A DNA stretch of 7,296 nt, from positions 1 to 7,296 of the forward strand of contig CBDCGX010000045.1 of assembly GCA_965216965.1 (NCBI GenBank). The letters run 5' to 3'. A program made the translations under genes and the position numbers. This DNA comes from CBDAKK01 sp965216965. GTDB lineage: Bacteria; Spirochaetota; Spirochaetia; WTKD01; G963693115. Of this stretch, positions 1 through 4,725 are shown in pieces (position 1 is the first letter of the stretch; each line of letters begins with the position of its first letter). The notes beneath the pieces are model-generated. The model did not search any database, was not told where the DNA came from, and worked only from the letters and a program-made list of their open reading frames with translations.

Positions 1-3
1 TCC

Positions 4-34
4 AAAAAAGCAACACATTGCGTGTTGCTTTTTT
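4..34. terminator. Bidirectional intrinsic terminator hairpin
   Basis: A perfect 13-bp inverted repeat, AAAAAAGCAACAC (4-16) and GTGTTGCTTTTTT (22-34), encloses a 5-base loop. The GC-containing core is flanked by A6 on the left and T6 on the right, so the transcript of either strand ends in a U-run after the stem. It most likely ends a plus-strand gene lying left of the window, and it could also stop any minus-strand read-through. It lies only 26 bp before the cca start. Confidence 0.85.
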
Positions 35-52
35 GTTTCTATTCCACATAAT
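25..52 (+). promoter_or_regulatory. Candidate cca promoter overlapping the terminator
   Basis: A weak -35-like TTGCTT (25-30), inside the right arm of the terminator, is followed after 16 bp by a -10-like CATAAT (47-52). The expected transcription start (about 58-60) would sit directly at the ATG at 61. No Shine-Dalgarno sequence is visible upstream of that ATG, which fits a leaderless transcript. The -35 match is poor (3 of 6), so this is tentative. Confidence 0.3.
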
Positions 53-60
53 AAAACATA

Positions 61-1517
61 ATGAACATACCACCTACTCTTTCCTTTTCCAAAAAAGTAC
101 AATCTCTTGTAAAACATTTTAAAAAGCATGGGCACACACTTTACCCTGTAGGCGGAGTAGTAAGAGATATACTCATGGGGAAACACTCTCAGGATGTAGA
201 TTTCACAACAGACGCACATTATACTCAAATAGAAAAGATTTGTAAAAAAACTATTCCCACGGAATTAAACATGGAACAATAACAGTTATCTGGGAAGGAC
301 AATGTTTTGAAATAACCAATTATAGAATAGACGGAACATACACAAACAATAGACATCCCAATACAATCACATTCACTCCTTCATTAGAAGAAGACTTAAA
401 AAGAAGAGATTTTACTATTAACGCAATTGTAGCAGATGCGATATCAGGCCTAATAATTTCAGATCCTTTTCATGGAGAAGAAGATATAAAAAACCGCATA
501 ATTACATGTGTAGGAAATCCTATTACTCGTTTTACAGAGGATGCCCTCAGAATAATACGAGCAATCCGTTTCTCAGTTCAACTTGGATTCTCAATAGAAA
601 AAAACACATTTTTAGCAATACAAGAATGTAAACATTTGATCAAAAACATATCAAAAGAACGAATCCGCGAAGAATGCGTTAAGATGTTTCTTGTAAGTCC
701 TTATCAAGCTTATATACTCCTATGGAAAAGTAATATATTTTCGGAAATATTTCCTTTTCCCCCTAATCATAACACCAAAGAGCTTCTCAAACAGATTAAA
801 CAATCAATACAGCTCCTATCACACGATTTCACATCTCATCTTTTATATGATTATAAAGACAATTATATAGCGCTTATTTTTGCTTTAATTCTTCTTAGAC
901 AAAATTCTATTCCTACTATTCTTTACAAAAAAACAACTACACTTCAAGACATGGAAAATCTTTTTTTACACAGGAGTATAATTCAAAATAAAAAAGACAA
1001 AAATTATATCCAATTTGTAAAATCAACATTAACGCATTTTCGTTTCTCAAATATAATAATCAAAAAGACAATAGCTCTTTTAGAAAACATATCTGTTTTA
1101 CCTTACCTTATGAGAAAAAAAGATATGCAGTCAAAATCCGTATTGCGATTTTCAGCAAAACGATTAAGAATATTTGCAGCAATTGCTTATACTAAAGAAA
1201 ACGCCCTACTCTCTCTCTTACTTCTTTTTTCTTGCAACAACGCATGGAATACTTCACCACATAAAAAAGAACACAATGATCTTATAAAAAAATGCTATTA
1301 TTCACTTCTTTCTAATAAAGAATGCTTCTTTTTTGATATAAAAGACATTGATATGAATGGAAGTGATGTTTTATCGCTTACAAATAAGAAAAGCGGAAAA
1401 TGGTTAGGAGATATTAAAAAAACTCTCTTTAGAATGATTCTTATAAACCCTTCAAAAAACAATAAAGAAATCCTTATAAAACAAACACGTATCTTTTTAA
1501 GAAAAATTTCTCATTAA
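61..1517 (+). pseudogene. cca: CCA-adding tRNA nucleotidyltransferase, frameshifted
   Basis: This is a class II tRNA nucleotidyltransferase / poly(A) polymerase family gene, which builds or repairs the 3' CCA end of tRNAs using CTP and ATP. The first frame carries the nucleotidyltransferase motif GGVVRD (residues 31-36) and the metal-binding D45-V-D47, then stops at TAA 280-282. From 261 a second frame continues without a stop to TAA 1515-1517, with DFTINAI (about 117-123), EDALRIIRA (about 160-168, the nucleotide-selecting helix) and ERIREE. The usual family wording TIPTGIKHGT is split exactly between T (ACG 259-261, frame 1) and G (GGA 261-263, frame 3), so one base, probably a G, is missing near 260-262. 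Restoring it gives 485 residues, a normal length. The C-terminal part (SGKWLGDIKKTL...NPSKNNKEIL) matches the family's tail, and no HD-type phosphohydrolase motif is visible. The 3' part has no frame damage, so the lesion is recent, a sequencing error, or bypassed. The family call is near certain; functional status is unknown. Confidence 0.9.
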
Positions 1518-1529
1518 AATATATTATCT

Positions 1530-2291
1530 CTAAAACAAAATACTACTGTCTTGTACCCCTAAGATCTTACATGCTATTTCTGCACTTGATTGTTCGGATT
1601 CTTTTTTACTGTTTCCTATTCCATTACCAAAAACAGAATAATTATTTTTATTAGGACCAACATATACACACGTAATAAAACATTTATCATGATCAGGACC
1701 TTTCGTATAGAGTATTTCATATACTGGCTTAGTATCATATAAATATTGTATGTGGTGATGTAAAAGAGATTTATAGTCTTTGTGATGTTTTCCTTGAATT
1801 ACATTATTTATGATAGGAACAAAATATTTATGTATAAACTTTCTTACAACTGCCAATCCTTCATTTAAATATATAGCTCCTAAAACAGCTTCAACTGTAT
1901 TTGCAATAATAGTCCACCCATTATTATCACACGAATAAACGCTATCTTTAAGGCTTTTTCTTACTCTGATAATCATATGAAGATCTAATTGCTTGGCAAC
2001 AGAAAGAAGAGATTCCCTTGCAATAACATATGACTTAATCTTAGAAAGCTCTCCCTCAGTCTTTTGTGGGAACCTTTGTATTAGATACTCAGTAACTATA
2101 AAACCAAGCACAGAGTCACCTAAGAACTCAAGGCGTTCATTATTATAATCAGAAAACTGATAGGAAGCTTCCTCATAGGATTTATGAGTAAGTGCACGTT
2201 CAAAGAGCACCATATCGCGAAGAGGAATGTCATATTTTAATACATACTGTTCTAAATTATGAAAAGCATATATTTTTTTTTTAACACACAA
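1530..2291 (-). CDS. rnc: Ribonuclease III
   Basis: This endonuclease cleaves double-stranded RNA and is used in rRNA precursor processing and mRNA turnover. The 253-residue product has the expected two-domain layout. The catalytic RNase III domain carries the signature NERLEFLGDSVL (51-62), including the metal ligands E55 and D59, and the second acidic cluster NTVEAVLGAIYL (131-142) with the catalytic E134. A C-terminal double-stranded RNA-binding domain follows from DYKSLL to the end, with GPDHDKCF and the KKESEQSSAEIA helix. The position usually held by Asp in the second cluster (D114 in E. coli) is Asn131 here. The chosen start is TTG at 2291, with a weak purine stretch (GAGAAG) upstream. 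The next candidate, Met27, would remove part of the domain's first helix. The gene follows acpP but is separated from it by a terminator hairpin, and its 3' end faces cca across 12 bp. Ends in TAG. Confidence 0.95.
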   Translation of the reverse strand: MCVKKKIYAFHNLEQYVLKYDIPLRDMVLFERALTHKSYEEASYQFSDYNNERLEFLGDSVLGFIVTEYLIQRFPQKTEGELSKIKSYVIARESLLSVAKQLDLHMIIRVRKSLKDSVYSCDNNGWTIIANTVEAVLGAIYLNEGLAVVRKFIHKYFVPIINNVIQGKHHKDYKSLLHHHIQYLYDTKPVYEILYTKGPDHDKCFITCVYVGPNKNNYSVFGNGIGNSKKESEQSSAEIACKILGVQDSSILF

Positions 2292-2313
2292 TAAATTATC
2301 TTCTCTACAATAT

Positions 2314-2341
2314 AAAAAAGTACTCAGATGAGTACTTTTTT
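2314..2341 (-). terminator. Intrinsic terminator after acpP
   Basis: A perfect 12-bp inverted repeat, AAAAAAGTACTC (2314-2325) and GAGTACTTTTTT (2330-2341), with a 4-base loop. On the minus strand the stem is followed by a U6 tract. It begins 17 bp after the acpP stop and ends 22 bp before the rnc start, so it should end the rpmF-acpP transcript, fully or partly. The symmetry of A6 and T6 makes it potentially bidirectional. Confidence 0.85.
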
Positions 2342-2358
2342 ACAAGATAACTGCATTA

Positions 2359-2595
2359 TTATGTAGTCGTCTTATCAATATATTTAACAACTTGTCCAAC
2401 AGTTTCAAATCCTTGTGCTTCATCTTCTGGGATAGAAATTTTAAATTCCTCTTCCAATCCCTGAAGAAGTTCGTAAGTATCAAGACTATCTGCTCCAAGG
2501 TCATCAATGAACTTTGCCTCAAGAGTAATATTTTCTCCACTTATTTCAAGCCTATCTGAAATTATGCTTTTCACTTTTTCAAACGTATTTGGCAT
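2359..2595 (-). CDS. acpP: Acyl carrier protein
   Basis: This small acidic carrier holds growing fatty-acyl chains on a 4'-phosphopantetheine arm in type II fatty-acid synthesis; it is cytosolic. At 78 residues it has the normal length. The attachment motif is DLGADSLDTYELL, with the modified serine at position 37. The acidic recognition helix (LEEEFKISIPEDEA) and the last helix (FETVGQVVKYI) follow. The Tyr in DTYELL, where most bacteria have Val, is a wording I associate with spirochaetal ACPs. The start is an ATG preceded by a strong Shine-Dalgarno GAGGAGG with 8 bp spacing. It lies 26 bp downstream of rpmF, most likely on the same mRNA, and is followed by a terminator. The neighbouring fab genes often found near acpP are absent. 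Confidence 0.97.
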   Translation of the reverse strand: MPNTFEKVKSIISDRLEISGENITLEAKFIDDLGADSLDTYELLQGLEEEFKISIPEDEAQGFETVGQVVKYIDKTTT

Positions 2596-2621
2596 ATATT
2601 GTTCCTCCTCAAAATTTCAAA

Positions 2622-2801
2622 TTATTCTTTTTCTTCAACAATTTGTTTGTTGCGATACATCCCAGTAGTGGGATCAATGCGATGGCGTGCAACAAAGTTG
2701 CCCGATTCATGTTGGATAAGGTGAGGTAAAACAAGCTTGGAATTAATAGAATGTTTACGAGAAGCCCTCGCCTTTGATGATCTAAACTTTGGAACTGCCA
2801 T
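2622..2801 (-). CDS. rpmF: 50S ribosomal protein L32, cysteine-free type
   Basis: A 59-residue basic protein starting MAVPKFRSSKARASRKHSI, the typical L32 N-terminus (MAVPK, then a Ser/Lys/Arg-rich stretch). It ends in a RHRIDPTTGMYRNKQI segment like the C-terminal part of zinc-independent L32 proteins. L32 binds 23S rRNA in the large subunit. The two CxxC pairs of the zinc-binding form are missing; there is no cysteine in the protein at all. The ATG at 2801 has no Shine-Dalgarno sequence, only AT-rich bases, and lies 7 bp below a promoter -10, so it is probably translated from a leaderless mRNA. acpP follows 26 bp downstream, a pairing of ribosomal and lipid genes seen in many bacteria. Ends in TAA. 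Confidence 0.93.
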   Translation of the reverse strand: MAVPKFRSSKARASRKHSINSKLVLPHLIQHESGNFVARHRIDPTTGMYRNKQIVEEKE

Positions 2802-2808
2802 ATATTAT

Positions 2809-2837
2809 AATATATAAGTTATACAATAATTTGTCAA
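2809..2837 (-). promoter_or_regulatory. rpmF-acpP promoter
   Basis: On the minus strand a perfect -35 TTGACA (2837-2832) is followed by a 17-bp spacer and a -10 TATATT (2814-2809). Only seven bases, ATAATAT, separate the -10 from the rpmF ATG at 2801. The expected start point is at about 2802-2801, which predicts an mRNA beginning at or one to two bases before the start codon. It lies in the 71-bp gap between rplU and rpmF. Confidence 0.75.
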
Positions 2838-2872
2838 TATCTAAACTGGTAAATATAAGCAACATATAATAA

Positions 2873-3184
2873 CTATTTTTTTATATCTAATATTTCAAGA
2901 AGTGTATACTCTTCTCGAAATCCCCAGTGACGCCTATATTGTTTTCTTCTTTTATAAAATCCTGCCCTTACTTTTGGAGTTCTTCCTTTGTGAATCACTT
3001 TTGCCTTTACTAGACCCGATTCAATATAAGGAGATCCAAATACAACTTTTTTTCCATCATCAACAAAAAGCACATTTTTATATTCAATAATATCTCCTTC
3101 TTCAGCATTAATTCTCTGAACTTTAATTTTCTCTTTTGAAACAACTTTAAATTGTTTTCCTGATATTTCTATTATTGCTGTCAT
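2873..3184 (-). CDS. rplU: 50S ribosomal protein L21
   Basis: L21 is an rRNA-binding protein of the large subunit. The 103-residue product is of normal length and matches the family throughout: N-terminal TAIIEISGKQFKV, the central AEEGD segment, the GSPYIE loop, and the basic C-terminal signature KRRKQYRRHWGFREEYT (from about residue 78). The ATG at 3184 has a purine-rich Shine-Dalgarno (GAGAGGAAAG) upstream. A near-consensus promoter lies in the 106-bp gap after infC. In most bacteria rplU is followed by rpmA (L27) and obg; here the next gene is rpmF, 71 bp away with its own promoter. No terminator hairpin is seen after rplU, so some read-through into rpmF is possible. Ends in TAG. Confidence 0.97.
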   Translation of the reverse strand: MTAIIEISGKQFKVVSKEKIKVQRINAEEGDIIEYKNVLFVDDGKKVVFGSPYIESGLVKAKVIHKGRTPKVRAGFYKRRKQYRRHWGFREEYTLLEILDIKK

Positions 3185-3199
3185 TTCTTTCCTCTCATT

Positions 3200-3216
3200 A
3201 AAATAGCATCTATTTT
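3200..3216 (-). promoter_or_regulatory. Small hairpin in the rplU mRNA leader
   Basis: In the leader of rplU the minus strand reads AAAATAG (3216-3210), ATG loop, CTATTTT (3206-3200), a perfect 7-bp inverted repeat that ends a few bases before the Shine-Dalgarno region. It could modulate ribosome access, but the stem is almost all A-U and would be weak. Confidence 0.25.
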
Positions 3217-3236
3217 CTTATATAACTATTATCATT

Positions 3237-3265
3237 ATTATCTGAAAAACAAAGTCTTATGTCAA
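3237..3265 (-). promoter_or_regulatory. rplU promoter
   Basis: On the minus strand a perfect -35 TTGACA (3265-3260) with a 17-bp spacer leads to -10 GATAAT (3242-3237, 5 of 6 consensus). The expected start at about 3230 gives a leader of roughly 45 bases before the rplU ATG. It lies immediately downstream of the infC stop and indicates that rplU is not solely dependent on infC transcription. Confidence 0.8.
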
Positions 3266-3290
3266 GGATAATATTGCAAATCTATAAAAA

Positions 3291-3836
3291 TCACAACTCT
3301 TTTTGTGGGAGTAATTTACTTGACTTTGACTTAGAAGATGGAGAAAGCATAACTGACATCATTCTTCCCTCCATTTTTGCTTCCCTTTCTACTATAAAAT
3401 CACACGTAAGCAAATTTAAGATTCGGTTAAGAACCTCTTTTCCTAACTCTGTATAAGATAGCTCACGTCCTCTAAAACGAACAGAAACCTTTACCTTATC
3501 TCCTTCTTCTAAAAAAGATTGTATATGTCTCGTCTTAAATCCAAGATCATGACTACTTATTTTAGGTTGCATCCGTATTTCTTTTAGAGTTTGTCTCCTC
3601 TGCGCTCCTTTCCCCTTCTTTTTGCTCATTGCATATTTATACTTTCCAAAATCAAGCAACTTACACACTGGAGGGTTTGTATGAGGAGACACCTCAACTA
3701 GATCAAGCTCTTGTTCCTTTGCCATTGAAAGAGCCTTCCTAACATCGCAGATACCAAACTGCTCACCATCTTTACCTACTAGCAACACTTGAGGTGCATT
3801 GATAAAGTGGTTTATTCTAATTTTAGCAGATTTCAA
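3291..3836 (-). CDS. infC: Translation initiation factor IF-3
   Basis: IF-3 binds the 30S subunit, prevents premature joining with 50S and checks the start codon and initiator tRNA. The 181-residue product has the N-domain opening RINHFINAPQV (7-17), GKDGEQFGI, the family signature KLLDFGKYKY (59-68), a lysine-rich linker and the C-domain with EEGDKVKVSVRFRGRE and KMEGRMMSVMLSP. The chosen start is TTG at 3836 because RIN follows within seven residues, the usual distance, and no ATG precedes it in this frame before a TAG. No convincing Shine-Dalgarno is present; GGGG lies about 12 bases upstream. The TTG overlaps the TGA of a 14-codon leader ORF. Rare start codons on infC are a known means of IF-3 autocontrol in E. 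coli (AUU). Alternatively, one missing T near 3835-3838 would fuse the leader ORF to give about 195 residues. The usual downstream partners rpmI and rplT are absent. Ends in TGA. Confidence 0.95.
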   Translation of the reverse strand: MKSAKIRINHFINAPQVLLVGKDGEQFGICDVRKALSMAKEQELDLVEVSPHTNPPVCKLLDFGKYKYAMSKKKGKGAQRRQTLKEIRMQPKISSHDLGFKTRHIQSFLEEGDKVKVSVRFRGRELSYTELGKEVLNRILNLLTCDFIVEREAKMEGRMMSVMLSPSSKSKSSKLLPQKEL

Positions 3837-3877
3837 AAGGTGTCGCTGCCCCGCATAATAGAACGTTGTTTTTGCAT
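3833..3877 (-). CDS. Possible 14-codon leader ORF overlapping infC start
   Basis: An ATG at 3877 opens a short frame, MQKQRSIMRGSDTF, ending in TGA (3835-3833) that shares TG with the infC TTG start (3836-3834). The ATG lies only 3-5 bases from the predicted transcription start, so it could be read from a near-leaderless end. The arrangement allows termination-reinitiation coupling into infC. It could equally be the true infC N-terminus displaced by a one-base indel in the T4 run, or chance. No homology is recognised. Confidence 0.25.
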   Translation of the reverse strand: MQKQRSIMRGSDTF

Positions 3878-3888
3878 ACTATATAATT

Positions 3889-3920
3889 ATTATATCATAA
3901 AACATAATTTTATGTGTAAA
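3889..3920 (-). promoter_or_regulatory. infC promoter, extended -10 type
   Basis: On the minus strand TGATATAAT (3897-3889) combines a perfect -10 TATAAT with the extended -10 TGn element. A TTTACA (3920-3915) lies 20 bp upstream, too far for an ideal -35; the extended -10 may compensate. The predicted start is about 3882-3880, 44-46 bases before the TTG of infC. It lies in the 85-bp gap after comF. Confidence 0.6.
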
Positions 3921-3921
3921 C

Positions 3922-4683
3922 TTATATGACTCTACTAAGAGAAAATATGATTATATTTTCTTGTTTTACTTTATCTTTTAATAAATTATATGCATAAGTA
4001 ACTGTTGCTCCAGTAGTTACAACATCATCTATAAGTAAATATAAAGATGATCTTTTAACTTTAATGTTTTGCGGTATAAAAAGTGATTTTTTTATGTTCT
4101 TCTTTCGCCGATCAATAGAAAGATTTTTTTGCATTTGAGAAGGTCTGCGCTTTAATATACATTGCATTTTAAATCCTGGAAAGACCCTACACATACTTCT
4201 ACACACTTTGTTCATATGGTCAAATCCTAATTCTGATTTATGTTTTGGATTTGCTGGTATAGGAATTAAAAGCATATCTTGTAACTCCTCTTTTTTTGTT
4301 ATTTCATATACTCTTTCTTTAATATATTTAACTAAAAACAACGCTAATACATAAGAAAGAATATGTATTCCACTTTTTTTATAATTATACAATATCAATT
4401 TCAATATTCCCTCGTAAGAAAACATTGAATGAACAAAAGGTATAATATCAGATTCCATCTTTGATTTTTTACATTTTTTGCACATATTATTTTTATTGTG
4501 GGTAATACTTATACCACACATTTTACAAAAAGGAGGCTCATGTAATGAGATATGATTAAGACAATTCTTACAAAAAACACCAGAAAATATATTCCCACAA
4601 GATTTGCAAGAGCACAAAGAATAAAGCAGCCCATCTATAAATAGGACACTTCTACAATAGGTACTCCATAAAATATTACTCAC
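3922..4683 (-). CDS. comF: ComF family phosphoribosyltransferase-like protein
   Basis: A 253-residue ComF/GntX family protein. The N-terminus has four CxxC pairs (C26/C29, C38/C41, C53/C56, C68/C71), consistent with zinc-ribbon binding. The C-terminal half is a type I phosphoribosyltransferase fold with the PRPP-binding loop LLIDDVVTTGAT (216-227) and the family segment QKNLSIDRRKKNIKKSLF. ComF is needed for DNA uptake in naturally competent bacteria, but the family is widespread and its reaction is unknown, so a competence role is not implied; no other com gene is in view. The start is GTG at 4683, preceded by AGGCGG at 11 bp. It begins 42 bp after the mutS stop, with no terminator or clear promoter between, so the two are probably co-transcribed. 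Ends in TAA. Confidence 0.9.
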   Translation of the reverse strand: MSNILWSTYCRSVLFIDGLLYSLCSCKSCGNIFSGVFCKNCLNHISLHEPPFCKMCGISITHNKNNMCKKCKKSKMESDIIPFVHSMFSYEGILKLILYNYKKSGIHILSYVLALFLVKYIKERVYEITKKEELQDMLLIPIPANPKHKSELGFDHMNKVCRSMCRVFPGFKMQCILKRRPSQMQKNLSIDRRKKNIKKSLFIPQNIKVKRSSLYLLIDDVVTTGATVTYAYNLLKDKVKQENIIIFSLSRVI

Positions 4684-4725
4684 AATATAATATACCGCCT
4701 ATATAGCTATAATGATTTAGAAATA

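Noticed and set aside
245..251. Canonical slippery heptamer AAAAAAC in cca
   Set aside because: It is not in the required register: the zero frame reads TGT AAA AAA ACT, so tandem P/A-site slippage on A_AAA_AAC cannot occur; only single-site or transcriptional slippage remains.
2340..2540. Open frame on the minus strand overlapping acpP
   Set aside because: It is an alternative frame of the clear acpP gene, has no recognisable domain and runs into the terminator hairpin.
2902..3456. Plus-strand open frames opposite rplU and infC
   Set aside because: Antisense shadows of conserved ribosomal protein and IF-3 coding sequence; Phe/Leu/Ile-rich composition is what A-rich coding strands give on the opposite strand.
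4702..4711. 10-bp palindrome TATAGCTATA between mutS and comF, considered as an operator
   Set aside because: Short and AT-rich, expected by chance at this base composition, with no promoter match around it.
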